From CAZQFV01 sp964613665 (GTDB lineage: Bacteria > Chloroflexota > Chloroflexia > DTKN01): DNA of 64,000 bases. The position numbers and the translations under genes are program-made. Positions 9,508 through 17,676 of this stretch are shown in pieces; the stretch's first letter is position 1, and every line of letters begins with the position of its first letter. Under the pieces are notes generated by a model that ran no database searches, had not been told where the DNA came from, and worked only from the letters and a program-made list of their open reading frames with translations. The stretch covers positions 1 through 64,000 of the forward strand of contig CAZTIG010000011.1 of NCBI GenBank assembly GCA_964613665.1, given 5' to 3'.

Positions 9508-10194
9508 TCACGGCGGCGGCTGGATGTCGACCGGCTGGCCGAAGGCGGAGAGGTCGATGGCCCAGGTGGTCGGCTCCTGCGGGTCGCTGGCCGTCTCGAC
9601 GATCTGGATGCGGTGGACGCAGCGGTCCTGCCGGCCGATGTGGAACTCGACCTCCACCTCGCCGGAGGTGATCAAGCCCAGGGTGAGTGCCCCCAGTTGG
9701 CCGTACGGCATGCGGCTGCGCAGGATGTGGAGGCCGGGGTCGTCGGGGCCCAATGTCCAGGTGGTGTTCTGCAGGACGGCGGGGATGCCGCTGCTGGCGT
9801 CAAAGAGCCGGGCCAGGTCCAGGTCCCAGCGGGACTCGGCCGGCACCTCCAGCCACTGCTGCGGGTTCAGCGGGCTGGTGCTGTACTGCTTCTCGCCGAT
9901 GGCGATGATGCCTACCTCCGAGGACAGTCCCATGGTGGATACCTTGGCGATGGCGCGGGCCCGGTCGGGCCGGACGAGGTCGCCCTCGGCCTGCCGGAGG
10001 ACCAGGGTGCCGGCTTCGTCCAGGTAGGCCGGTTTGCCGGTGAGCTGGATGGCAAAATGGAAGGAGTCGACGGTGAGCATCTGCGCGGCGGCCTGCTGGG
10101 CCACCTCGGCCGGCGTCAGCGTGGGCACGGCCGTGCCCCCGCAGCCGGCGGCGATCAGGAGCACGGTCAGGAATAGAGCGGCGGCGCGGTTCAT
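9508..10194 (-). CDS. LppX/LprAFG-family-like lipoprotein
   Basis: 228 residues. It has a classical lipoprotein signal: NRAAALFLTVLLIAAGC, with lipobox Cys ~18. After the Cys come GGTAVPTLTPAEVAQQAAAQMLTVDSFHFAIQLTG and a beta-rich body that reads like the LppX/LprAFG fold, which holds lipids in a hydrophobic cavity: EAGTLVLRQAEGDLVRPDRARA, then GIIAIGEKQY, then GEVEVEFHIGRQD. It should be anchored on the outer face of the membrane. It is first in an operon with the DHA2 exporter, as LprG is with P55. Start ATG with a purine-rich GGGGGAAA upstream. Lipid binding is inferred from family and context; sequence similarity in this family is low. Confidence 0.78.
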   Translation of the reverse strand: MNRAAALFLTVLLIAAGCGGTAVPTLTPAEVAQQAAAQMLTVDSFHFAIQLTGKPAYLDEAGTLVLRQAEGDLVRPDRARAIAKVSTMGLSSEVGIIAIGEKQYSTSPLNPQQWLEVPAESRWDLDLARLFDASSGIPAVLQNTTWTLGPDDPGLHILRSRMPYGQLGALTLGLITSGEVEVEFHIGRQDRCVHRIQIVETASDPQEPTTWAIDLSAFGQPVDIQPPP

Positions 10195-10286
10195 CTGGAC
10201 TTTCCCCCTGAGCTCATGTCGGCAGGGGGCCAGCGCGGAGAGGAAGGGCGTTCGGGCCCCCGTTCGACGGAAAGCTGCATGCCTGC

Positions 10287-10315
10287 ACTATAGAGGATAG
10301 CGGGCCCGTTGTCAA
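10287..10315 (-). promoter_or_regulatory. Strong sigma70-type promoter for lipoprotein-MFS operon
   Basis: Minus strand TTGACA (10315-10310), 17-bp spacer, TATAGT (10292-10287). It gives a leader of roughly 85 nt before the lipoprotein ATG. Confidence 0.85.
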
Positions 10316-10330
10316 GAGAACGCACCCTAC

Positions 10331-10500
10331 GGCCACGGCGATATCAAGGTCGCGTCGATGCACAGCGGATGGCAAGTGCCCGGCCGGCGTACAGCGCGGC
10401 ATGGCCGTACCATTGCCGTGTCCCTGGATGTGCGGCGTCGTGCCGTTGCCTGAGCCGGGCACTTGCCGGTAAGGCCGGCGGCTTTGATATGACCGTGCCC
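10331..10500. repeat. Imperfect inverted repeat element (~170 bp) in intergenic gap
   Basis: The gap 10195-10499 holds no gene. It has the lipoprotein promoter and an inverted repeat. The inner arms GGCAAGTGCCCGGC (10371-10384) and its exact complement (10454-10467) match over 14 bp. The outer arms 10331-10349 and 10482-10500 match over about 19 bp with ~4 mismatches around GATATCAA. It abuts the MFS stop codon, so it may be a terminator-like structure or a MITE/REP-like remnant. Confidence 0.6.
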
Positions 10501-11855
10501 TACGGCAGCGCCCGCAACCGGGGCACGAGGAGGTAGACCAGGGCCGCCAGCGCCAACGACACCGAGGCGCCGATCACCACCGTCAGCGGCTCGCCGATGC
10601 GGGCAGCCAACGCGCCGGCCCACAGCGCCCCCAGCGGCATCGTGCCGAAGAACGTCAGGCTGTAGAGGCCCATCACCCGGCCGCGCATGGTGTCGTCCAC
10701 CTGGTTCTGCAGCAGCGCGGTGATCAGGTTCTGCACCAGGATGCTGGCCAGCCCCACGGCGAACATGGCCAGGAGCGCCAGCGGGACCCAGCGCACCGCG
10801 GCAAAGACGAGCAGCGCCAGAGGGCCGGCAAAGGTGCCCAGCGTCAGCAGGCGGCCCTTGATGCGGAAGCGGGCGATCGAGGCCACGAAGAGGGCGCTGA
10901 CGAGCGCGCCGGCGCCGCGGGCCGACAGCAGCAGGCCGTTCAGCGTGGCCCCAGTGCTGCTCGTGTCCACCCAGTGGAAGGCACCGCCGGCCCAGGTCAG
11001 GAGCTGCGTCTCCTTGAGGGTGGGCGCCCCGTGCAGCACCCGCACCGACCACGCCGGGATCAGCGTGGCAAAGGCGATGCCGAAGAGCGCCGTCGCCGCG
11101 ATCAGGCCAATGAGCGTGCGCAGCACCGGCTCGCGCATGGTGTAGCGCAGGCCCTCGCGCACCTGGACCAGGGCAGGGGCGCGCCTCTCGGCGTGCTCCT
11201 GGGGAGGCAAGCGCATCAGGAGCAGGGCCACGATCACGGCGACGAAGGAGATGCCGTTGATGGTGAAGCACCAGCCCGGCCCGAAGAAGGCGTAGGTCAC
11301 CCCGGCGATGGCCGGCCCCAGGGCCGTGGCCACGTTGAACATGATCCCGTTCAGGGCCACGGCGTTGGTCAGGTCTTGGCGCGGGATCAGCTCGGGCACA
11401 AAGGCCAGGCGGATCGGCGCCTCGAAGGTGTTGAGCACCCCCAGTGCAAAGGCCAGCACGACCATGTGCCAGCCCTGCACCACGCGCATGAAGGTGATCG
11501 CCGCCAGGAAAAAGGCCAGGAACATCATGGCCGTCTGGGTGGCGATCAGCGCCTTCCGGCGGTTCACCCGGTCGGCGATGACCCCGCCGTAGAGGCTGAA
11601 GAACCAGGCCGGCATGCCGGCGGCAAAGCCGACCAGCCCCAGGTAGGCCGGCGAGCGCGTCAGCTCGTAGACGAAGTAGCCCTGGGCGGTCTGCTGCATC
11701 CAGGTGCCGAAGAGGGAGACCATCTGGCCCCAGAACCACAGGCGGTAGTTGGGGTGCTGCAGCGAGGCAAAGGTGTAGCGCCAACCGACGCGGCCGCGCA
11801 GCCGGCCGGCCAGGCCGCGCAGGCCGGTTTCTGGAAGGGGCGGCGGATCGCACAA
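10500..11855 (-). CDS. MFS transporter, MFS_3/EntS-like
   Basis: 451 residues with about 12 predicted helices. The N-terminus LQHPNYRLWFWGQMVSLFGTWMQQTAQGYFVYELT and the loop YGGVIADRVNRRKALIATQ are typical of the MFS_3 group that includes the enterobactin exporter EntS. The C-terminal half has VDDTMRGRVMGLYSLTFFGTMPLGAL, also characteristic. The start is TTG, supported by AGGAG six bases upstream; no better ATG is nearby. It follows tldE after ~58 bp of heptamer repeat and probably shares the tldD promoter. The substrate is unknown. An export role for a TldD/E-matured peptide is only a thought raised by the neighbourhood. Confidence 0.88.
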   Translation of the reverse strand: MCDPPPLPETGLRGLAGRLRGRVGWRYTFASLQHPNYRLWFWGQMVSLFGTWMQQTAQGYFVYELTRSPAYLGLVGFAAGMPAWFFSLYGGVIADRVNRRKALIATQTAMMFLAFFLAAITFMRVVQGWHMVVLAFALGVLNTFEAPIRLAFVPELIPRQDLTNAVALNGIMFNVATALGPAIAGVTYAFFGPGWCFTINGISFVAVIVALLLMRLPPQEHAERRAPALVQVREGLRYTMREPVLRTLIGLIAATALFGIAFATLIPAWSVRVLHGAPTLKETQLLTWAGGAFHWVDTSSTGATLNGLLLSARGAGALVSALFVASIARFRIKGRLLTLGTFAGPLALLVFAAVRWVPLALLAMFAVGLASILVQNLITALLQNQVDDTMRGRVMGLYSLTFFGTMPLGALWAGALAARIGEPLTVVIGASVSLALAALVYLLVPRLRALP

Positions 11856-11878
11856 GGACGGCTCCTGGGAGAAGCTTT

Positions 11879-11913
11879 CAGCGGTCAGCGGTCAGACAAC
11901 TGACCGCTGATCG
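11879..11913. repeat. Heptamer array immediately after tldE stop
   Basis: Minus strand, directly following the TAG stop: CGATCAG-CGGTCAG-TTGTCTG-ACCGCTG-ACCGCTG. The first and last units are near inverse complements, so the array can form a hairpin. CGATCAG recurs at the start of the array at 62196. Confidence 0.75.
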
Positions 11914-13254
11914 CTAACTGACGATGCCCACCCCGTCCAGCGCGATGGGCGGCACAAAGATCGACCCCCAGACCGGCTCGGCGCGGTCGCCCAGGGCCAG
12001 CAGGCGGCCCTGGAGCAGCTCGTAGATGTTCCCGGCGACCATGGTGTTCTTGACGCGCCCGACGACCTCGCCGCCACGCACCAGGAAGCCGAGGGCCACA
12101 TTGTTGGAGAACTCGCCGGCGATGACGTTGCCCTGACCCAGGCCGAGGATGTCCTCGACCAGCAGGCACTCGCCCAGGTCGCGCAGGATCTGCTCCAGGC
12201 TGTGCTCCCCGGGCTGGACCAGCCAGGTGGACTCGGCCACGTCCGGCGGCTGGCGAAAGTCGCCGCCGCCCAGGATCTGCGAGCGGTAGCCGTTGCCGGT
12301 GGGCTCGGCCCCGGCCTGGGCCGCCGTCTTCAGGTCGTAGAGAAAGGCGCACAGCACCCCGCGCTCGACCAGGTGCTTGCGGGCCGTGGGCGTGCCCTCG
12401 TCGTCGAGCGTGCCCGTGCGCAGCGCCCAGTCCAGCCGGCCGTCGTCCACCAGGGTGAAGCGCGGGTCCAGGACGGGCTGGCCCACCTTGCCTTCCAGGG
12501 GCGAGGCTCCCAGGAGGACGTTGCGGCCGCTAAGGCCGGCCATCAGCGGGAGGACCAGCGGCATCGTGCCCTCGCCGGAAAAGACCACCGGCAGGGCCTT
12601 GTCTTCCAGCGCGACGATGCGCTCGGACCAGCGCACCCGTTCGACGACGTGGCGGGCCATAGCGGCACCATCCAGGTCGCGCCGCCGGCGCGAGCCGGAG
12701 ATCGCATAGACGGACAGGATGTCGCCCTCGGCGGCGCGGGTGACGTCCAGCGTGGCAGTGAGGGCGCTGCGCCGCTCGGCGAAATCGAGCCCGGCGGTGT
12801 TGACCAGGCGCACCTCCTCGACGCGCCTGTCCAGGCGCAGGTTGACCTGCAGCGCCGGGCCGGCGTCCTGCACCCCGGCGATGATTTCCTCTCCCAGGGC
12901 GACGAGGGCCTCGTCGTCGAGCCGCGCCACCTCCTCGTCCCAGGCCAAGGCGGCGGGGGCGGCGGGCAGCGCCGGGAAGCGGAACGACACGGCGTCGCCG
13001 AACTGGGCCGACTCCAGGGCGTTGCGCGCCAGGGTGGCACCGTCGGCCAGGTCGGTGGTGGTGGCAAAGCCCAGCCGGCCGTCGCGGATGAGGCGCAGGG
13101 CCCGGCCGGCCGTCTCCGTCGCCTTGATCGACTCCAGGACCCCGCCGGTAAAGCGCAGCGGCCGCTGCTGGCTGCGGATCTCGTAGACCTCGGCCCCGTC
13201 GACAGGTCCGGGGATGCTCTGCAAGACCTGCGCCGCCGTGATCTGCCCGCTCAT
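11914..13254 (-). CDS. pmbA: TldE/PmbA-type subunit of TldD/E protease
   Basis: 446 residues, the usual PmbA/TldE length. TldD and TldE form a heterodimeric metalloprotease that degrades unfolded peptides and matures some RiPPs. TldE lacks the metal motif and shapes the substrate channel, and no HExxxH is present here. Family features include LRFTGGVLESIKATETAGRALRLIRDGRLGFATT near the N-terminus, LRTGTLDDEGTPTARKHLVERGVLCAFLYD in the middle, and VKNTMVAGNIYELLQ near the C-terminus. Its ATG overlaps the tldD stop by four bases (ATGA), which implies translational coupling. Cytoplasmic. Confidence 0.92.
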   Translation of the reverse strand: MSGQITAAQVLQSIPGPVDGAEVYEIRSQQRPLRFTGGVLESIKATETAGRALRLIRDGRLGFATTTDLADGATLARNALESAQFGDAVSFRFPALPAAPAALAWDEEVARLDDEALVALGEEIIAGVQDAGPALQVNLRLDRRVEEVRLVNTAGLDFAERRSALTATLDVTRAAEGDILSVYAISGSRRRRDLDGAAMARHVVERVRWSERIVALEDKALPVVFSGEGTMPLVLPLMAGLSGRNVLLGASPLEGKVGQPVLDPRFTLVDDGRLDWALRTGTLDDEGTPTARKHLVERGVLCAFLYDLKTAAQAGAEPTGNGYRSQILGGGDFRQPPDVAESTWLVQPGEHSLEQILRDLGECLLVEDILGLGQGNVIAGEFSNNVALGFLVRGGEVVGRVKNTMVAGNIYELLQGRLLALGDRAEPVWGSIFVPPIALDGVGIVS

Positions 13255-14633
13255 GCTGTCCTCCCGCCGATGGTCAGGTTCTGGATGCGGATGTGCGGCG
13301 CGCCGTCGGTCACGCCCAGCCCGTTCTGGCCCATCTTGCCGCAGCCAAAGGCCTGGCTGAGGATGGTCAGGTCGTCGCCGATGCAGTCGATGTTCTTGAG
13401 CGTCTCGAAGATATTGCCGGTCAGGACGACGTCGCGCAGCATCTCGCCGATCTGGCCGTCGACGATCTCGTAGGCGTAGCCTGCGCTAAAGGTAAACTGC
13501 TCCAGCATCGTATTGCCGCCGAGGCAGGCACAGGCGTAGATGCCCCGGTCCACGCCGCGGAGCATCTCCTGGAAGGGGACGGTGCCGCGGTCGATGTAGG
13601 TGTTGCGCATGCGCACGACCGGCTCGTGGCGGTAGGAGACGGCCCGGGCGTTACCGGTGGGCTCGCCGCCCATGCGCGCCGCCGTCTCGCGGCTGTGCAG
13701 GAATCCCTGGAGGACGCCGTTCTGGACCAGGTGGACCTTGCGCCGGGGGGTCCCCTCGTCGTCGAACTGGTAGTTCCCGCGCAGGCCGGGGATGTAGCCG
13801 TCGTCGACGATGTTCAGCTCGGGGACGCCAAAGACGCGGCCGGGCTGGAGGACCTCGCGCAGGCGGGGGTTCTTGAAGAGGAAGTCGGCCTCGCAGAGAT
13901 GGCCGAAGGATTCGTGGGTCAGGACGCCGGCCAGGTCCTGGTCCATGATGACGGTATAGGTGCCCCCCGTCACCGGACGGGCGCCGAGGAGCTCGACGGC
14001 GCGCCGGGCGGCCAGCGTGGCCTTGTCCTCCTGGCCGACCGCGGCCTCGAAGCCGGCGACCGCGCCGTAGAGCTCCATGGCCTGCTGGATGTTGGACTGG
14101 CCCTCGCGGGCGACGGCCATCAGGGCCAGCTCCAGGTCGGGCCGCTCCTCGACGATAAAGGTGCCCTCAGAGTTGGCGATGGTCACCTCGCTGAAGGCGT
14201 CCCGGTACAGGGCCATCGTGGTGACGATCTTGTCGCTGGTCTGGCGCATGATCTCGTTGTAGCGCTGCAGCAGGGCCTGTTTCTCGCGCAGGGGCACGGT
14301 GCGCGGGTCGCGATCCAGGGCAGCGCGGACCTCCTGCTGGACCGGGGGGACCGCGGCCAGGGCGGCGCGCTCGTCCGAGCGGTCGCCGACCAGGCGGGCG
14401 ATGCGCGCGGCATCGGCGACGCGCTCGCCGAGCTCGTCCAGGGAGTTGAAGACGGCGATGCCCCAGCCGCCGCCGGCCAGGCAGCGGACGATGCCGCCGA
14501 CGTCGGCAGAGGGCTGCAGGTTCTCCAGGTTGGGGCCGCGGTAGGTGACCTCGGTCCGCCAGGAGCGCTCCAGGCGGATGTCGGTAAAGTCCGCCGGGCT
14601 GCGCTCCAGGGCCTGCCAGATACGATCGCGCAT
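13251..14633 (-). CDS. tldD: TldD metalloprotease
   Basis: 460 residues. Catalytic subunit of the TldD/TldE protease. The zinc-binding HExxxH motif is visible as VLTHESFGHLCEADFL. The substrate-strand region and the C-terminal part are conserved: QFDDEGTPRRKVHLVQNGVLQGFLHSRETA, then MRNTYIDRGT and GEMLRDVVLTGNIFETLKNI. The ATG at 14633 is preceded by AAGGAGG with six-base spacing, so the 29-residue upstream extension of the frame is rejected. It is first gene of an apparent tldD-tldE-MFS operon with its own promoter at 14711-14740. The tmRNA gene lies just upstream on the same strand, separated by a terminator hairpin. Confidence 0.95.
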   Translation of the reverse strand: MRDRIWQALERSPADFTDIRLERSWRTEVTYRGPNLENLQPSADVGGIVRCLAGGGWGIAVFNSLDELGERVADAARIARLVGDRSDERAALAAVPPVQQEVRAALDRDPRTVPLREKQALLQRYNEIMRQTSDKIVTTMALYRDAFSEVTIANSEGTFIVEERPDLELALMAVAREGQSNIQQAMELYGAVAGFEAAVGQEDKATLAARRAVELLGARPVTGGTYTVIMDQDLAGVLTHESFGHLCEADFLFKNPRLREVLQPGRVFGVPELNIVDDGYIPGLRGNYQFDDEGTPRRKVHLVQNGVLQGFLHSRETAARMGGEPTGNARAVSYRHEPVVRMRNTYIDRGTVPFQEMLRGVDRGIYACACLGGNTMLEQFTFSAGYAYEIVDGQIGEMLRDVVLTGNIFETLKNIDCIGDDLTILSQAFGCGKMGQNGLGVTDGAPHIRIQNLTIGGRTA

Positions 14634-14710
14634 GGTCGGCCTCCTTGTGTGCTCGCTCGCCCCGATCCCCCGACCACGGGCCTTGGCCGGCGGCCGATCT
14701 ACCGCGTGGC

Positions 14711-14740
14711 AGTATAGCACAGCCCCGGCCGGTCGTGCAA
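14711..14740 (-). promoter_or_regulatory. Promoter for tldD operon
   Basis: Minus strand TTGCAC (14740-14735), 18-bp spacer, TATACT (14716-14711), about 75 bp before the tldD ATG. Confidence 0.7.
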
Positions 14741-14764
14741 GCGGGCGTCTGTCTGCAAATGACA

Positions 14765-14786
14765 GGGCCCACCCGGAGGTGGGCCC
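14765..14786 (-). terminator. Intrinsic terminator of tmRNA gene
   Basis: Perfect 9-bp stem GGGCCCACC/GGTGGGCCC with a 4-base loop, starting seven bases beyond the tmRNA CCA end, followed on the minus strand by TGTCATTTG (a weak U-tract). Confidence 0.7.
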
Positions 14787-14792
14787 CGCTGC

Positions 14793-15155
14793 TGGTGGAG
14801 ATGGGGGGAATCGAACCCCCGTCCAGAGAGTTCACTGCCGCGCGTCTACGAGCGTAGCCGGCACTTTATACGGTTCCCGCAGGCCCCCTGTCGGCGGGGT
14901 TCCCGCAGGCCGGCCGGCTGGGGTCTTTTCCCGTCCTCAGCCAGCGATCGGGGCGGGAGCACCCTGGCATTGCGACGTCCTGGCCGGGCCCACCAGGGCG
15001 AGGCCCGGTAGGACGCGCCGCACTAGGCTGCGGCGAGCGCCACGGGGGCGCGTTCGAAGGTGTTGCCGTTTATTGCTGTTGCCCGTTTTTACGAGGGCAG
15101 GCGCCTCGGCTCGCAGCCCGGCTCGTTCCGTCCCTGTCGAGACCAGTGCATCCCC
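14793..15155 (-). ncRNA. ssrA: tmRNA (transfer-messenger RNA)
   Basis: 363 nt. The 3' end is a tRNA-like T arm and acceptor: GGACGGGGGTTCGATTCC, then CCCCATCTCC-ACCA with CCA encoded. The 5' end GGGGATGCACTGGTCTCGA pairs with CATCTCC to form the acceptor stem with one G-U. A tag reading frame ends in TAG (15067-15023 on the minus strand). Taking the GGC resume codon by analogy with the Bacillus GKTN... tag, the tag reads GNTFERAPVALAAA, with a typical hydrophobic ALAAA degron end. It rescues stalled ribosomes and marks products for proteolysis. The exact resume codon is inferred. Confidence 0.93.
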
Positions 15156-15166
15156 GGGCAGCTTCC

Positions 15167-15194
15167 ATTGTAGCAGAAAGCGGGCAGATGTCAA
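15167..15194 (-). promoter_or_regulatory. Promoter for ssrA
   Basis: Minus strand TTGACA (15194-15189), 16-bp spacer, TACAAT (15172-15167), placing the start of transcription about 5-10 nt before the mature tmRNA 5' end. Confidence 0.75.
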
Positions 15195-15601
15195 CTGCCG
15201 TCTCTTTCCCAGCCGGCCCCCGCCCGAGACGGGTCAGCCGGAAGCAGGGCCACAGCACCCGCCCGGCCAGGCAGTCGCCCGGCTGGCGGAACACGATCGG
15301 CAGGTACACCCTTTTCTCCGCGCCGTGCCGCGATCGACAGCAGTGTAGCACACTGCCGTCAAAGAGATGTCAAACCTCGATTCCTACGCCGGAGCCCACC
15401 GGGCCCGCTGGCACCGGGCCGGCGCGGGTTCATCTCGCGGGCAGCACAAAGCCGCCCGGAGTGGTGCCGCGGGGCGTACCGGCGACGTCCGAGCATGTTG
15501 GGAAAAAGAGAATGTGGTCAGGCCTCCTGCGGCAGCTATCTGCCGCAGGAGGATGCCTGCTGTCGCGTGACGCCGGCTATCCGATCCCCAGTACCCGACA
15601 G
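15195..15601. other. Intergenic stretch without a convincing gene
   Basis: Between the ssrA promoter and the end of the ASKHA gene. It holds a terminator hairpin (15523-15552) and a second minus-strand TTGACATCT at ~15369 echoing the one in the ssrA promoter. That second copy has only a poorly spaced TACACT downstream. A minus-strand frame at 15351-15070 overlaps ssrA and looks like chance. I see no gene here. Confidence 0.6.
15523..15552 (-). terminator. Terminator hairpin downstream of ASKHA gene
   Basis: Perfect 13-bp stem CCTCCTGCGGCAG/CTGCCGCAGGAGG with a 4-base loop, ~50 nt past the stop. On the minus strand a T-rich run (TTCTCTTTTTC) follows some 12 nt after the stem. Confidence 0.65.
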
Positions 15602-17506
15602 CTAGCCCCTGTCTCCCACCTTGGCCAGCAGCTCCTTCACCGAGGGAAAGACCTCCAGGTTCGTATGCGGGAGGAAGAGGGCCGAGGTGTACTCCTGCAT
15701 GAAGCGGTTGTCGGCGGAGAGCTCCAGGTAGGTCATCTTGCCGGCGATCTCGGAGGCCGTCTCGCGCATCTCGCGGCAGAGGAGGGTCTGGTAGGCGCCC
15801 AGGAGCGAGGTGTTGCCCAGGTAGCGGAAGCGGTCCCAGGGCAGGTCGGGCAGCAGGCCAATCTGGACGGCCTTTTCCAGGTTGATGTACTGGCCGAAGC
15901 TGCCGGCGATGAGGATCTGTTCGACCATGGAAAAGTCGAGCTCCAGGCTGCGCAGGAGGATGGAGAAGCCGGCGTAGATGGCGCCCTTGGCCCGGATGAG
16001 GTTGTTGATGTCCACCTCGGTGAGGACAATGTCCGGCCGGCCGTCGTGACCCCAGGCGACGACGTACTCGGCACCGTGCTCGCCCGGGCGGACGCGCTTC
16101 GTGGGCAGATCCAGGCGGATGCGGCCGGCCTTGTCCACCACCCCGGTGATGAGCATCTCCGCCAGGGTCGAGATGAGCCCGGAGCCGCAGATGCCCTGCG
16201 GTTCGCCCCCGCCGATCACGCGGCAGGTGGCCTCCAGGGTATGCCCGTCGATGATGACCTCGTCGATGGCCCCGTCGGTGGCGCGCATGCCGCAGCGCAC
16301 CCCGGCGCCCTCGAAGGCCGGGCCGGCCGAGCAGGCGCAGGCGATCAGCCAGTCGCTGTTGCCCAGGACGATCTCGCCGTTGGTGCCCACGTCGATGAAG
16401 AGAGTCAGCAGGTCGGTCTTGTACATCTCCGAGCTGAGCACGCCGGAGACGATATCCCCACCGACGTAGGCTCCTACGCTGGGGGCGCAGTAGACGGGGG
16501 CGTTGGGATTGATGGCCAGTCCGATATCGCAGGCGAGGAGGGCCGGGGCGTGGGTCATCGTCGGCAGGTAGGGCTCCTCGCGGACGTACTTGGGGTTGAT
16601 GCCCAGGAAGAGCTGGGTCATGGTGGTGTTGCCGGCAACCGAGGCTGCCTGGATCTCTTTTAGGTCGATCCCCTGGCGCTGGGCCACCTCGGCCAGCAGG
16701 CCGTGGATCGTCTTGAGCACCAGGCGCTGCATGTGCCCCAGGCCGCCGGCCTTCTGGGAGTAGATGATACGCGAGATGATGTCCTCGCCACGGGCGATCT
16801 GGGCGTTGTAGGCCGAGGCGCTGTCCACCACCTCGCCGCTGTTCAGGTCCACCAGGAAGAGCTTGACCGTGGTCGTGCCGATGTCCACGGCCACGCCATA
16901 GACCCGTTCGCCGGGCGGCCCCGGCAGGATGTCCACCAGGCGGGCGCCGTCGCCCAGCGGCTCCAGCACCACGGTGACGCGCCATCCTTCAGCCCGCAGG
17001 CGCTGGGGGAGGACCTGCAGCAGCGGAAGGGAGATCTGCAGGTCGGTCAGCCCGTGCTGGCGCAGCAGGGCGCGGCGCAGGCGGTCCAGGTCGTTGGTGC
17101 TGTCCACCAAGGAGGGCGGCTCGCACTCCACGTAGAGCATGCGCATGGTGGGGGCGTGCCGCCAGTCGCAGGCCGGGGCGAGAGCGCGGTAGTCGGCGAC
17201 GCCCAGGGCCGCGGCGACGCGCTCCGGCCGCGTCTCCTCCGGCAGGAGGACGGTGGCCGGCCCCAGCAGGCGGGCCTGGCAGGCCAGGACGTACCCCTGC
17301 GCGCGGGACTCGGCGGCGAGATGGGCGTTGGCCGGCTGGTCGACCGCACCGTCCCGCACCTGCACCTTGCAGCGGCCGCAACGGCCCTGGCCGCCGCACG
17401 GGGCGGGGATCTCCAGGCCGGCCTGAGTGGCCGCCTCCAGGATGGTTGTGCCGGCGGCCACGTGGACGGTAGTGCCCGGGGGTAGAAAGGTCACAGTGAC
17501 GGACAT
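15602..17506 (-). CDS. 2Fe-2S ferredoxin / ASKHA-domain corrinoid activation protein (RACo-like)
   Basis: 634 residues. An N-terminal plant-type ferredoxin domain carries ligands in PCGGQGRCGRCKV and a later LACQAR. A linker follows, then a C-terminal ASKHA (DUF4445) ATPase with VYGVAVDIGTTTVKLFLVDL (phosphate-1), LFIDVGTNGEIVLG (phosphate-2) and ILIAGSFGQYINLEKAVQIGLLP (adenosine region). In the RACo family (COG3894) such proteins reduce inactive Co(II) corrinoid proteins to Co(I) with ATP. It stands alone here, away from any corrinoid protein, unlike its paralogue at 45926-47755. Start ATG at 17506 with AAAGAGGG upstream; the longer frame would include the promoter. Partner corrinoid protein unknown. 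Confidence 0.9.
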   Translation of the reverse strand: MSVTVTFLPPGTTVHVAAGTTILEAATQAGLEIPAPCGGQGRCGRCKVQVRDGAVDQPANAHLAAESRAQGYVLACQARLLGPATVLLPEETRPERVAAALGVADYRALAPACDWRHAPTMRMLYVECEPPSLVDSTNDLDRLRRALLRQHGLTDLQISLPLLQVLPQRLRAEGWRVTVVLEPLGDGARLVDILPGPPGERVYGVAVDIGTTTVKLFLVDLNSGEVVDSASAYNAQIARGEDIISRIIYSQKAGGLGHMQRLVLKTIHGLLAEVAQRQGIDLKEIQAASVAGNTTMTQLFLGINPKYVREEPYLPTMTHAPALLACDIGLAINPNAPVYCAPSVGAYVGGDIVSGVLSSEMYKTDLLTLFIDVGTNGEIVLGNSDWLIACACSAGPAFEGAGVRCGMRATDGAIDEVIIDGHTLEATCRVIGGGEPQGICGSGLISTLAEMLITGVVDKAGRIRLDLPTKRVRPGEHGAEYVVAWGHDGRPDIVLTEVDINNLIRAKGAIYAGFSILLRSLELDFSMVEQILIAGSFGQYINLEKAVQIGLLPDLPWDRFRYLGNTSLLGAYQTLLCREMRETASEIAGKMTYLELSADNRFMQEYTSALFLPHTNLEVFPSVKELLAKVGDRG

Positions 17507-17551
17507 CGGCCCTCTTTGACTCTGGTAACGGCGTGCTGCCGCCGCAACCTC

Positions 17552-17580
17552 ACTATAGCATAGGCCCAGGGGAGCGTCAA
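17552..17580 (-). promoter_or_regulatory. Promoter for ASKHA gene
   Basis: Minus strand TTGACG (17580-17575), 17-bp spacer, TATAGT (17557-17552). Divergent from the crotonase promoter 20 bp away. Confidence 0.8.
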
Positions 17581-17598
17581 GTGGGCAGGGCGCGCAAG

Positions 17599-17626
17599 TT
17601 GCCAAACCGGGGAAATCCGCTATAAT
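17599..17626 (+). promoter_or_regulatory. Promoter for crotonase / acyl-CoA oxidation block
   Basis: TTGCCA (17599-17604), 16-bp spacer, perfect TATAAT (17621-17626), 50 bp before the crotonase ATG. Confidence 0.8.
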
Positions 17627-17676
17627 GTGAACCGCTGCACGGTCGGTCCGGTTCGATCCAGCAGAGGAGGAGAAGC

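Noticed and set aside
14793..15155. Ordinary tRNA gene at the T-arm-like sequence
   Set aside because: The acceptor partner lies ~360 nt away with a tag reading frame between, which identifies tmRNA rather than a tRNA.
10500..15155. Prophage or integrative element around tmRNA
   Set aside because: tmRNA genes are common integration sites, but no integrase, attachment duplication or phage gene is seen on either side.
15070..15351. 93-codon minus-strand frame with a promoter-like TTGACATCT upstream
   Set aside because: It overlaps the tmRNA and its promoter; no Shine-Dalgarno and no recognisable sequence. The -10 box is 20 bp from the -35.
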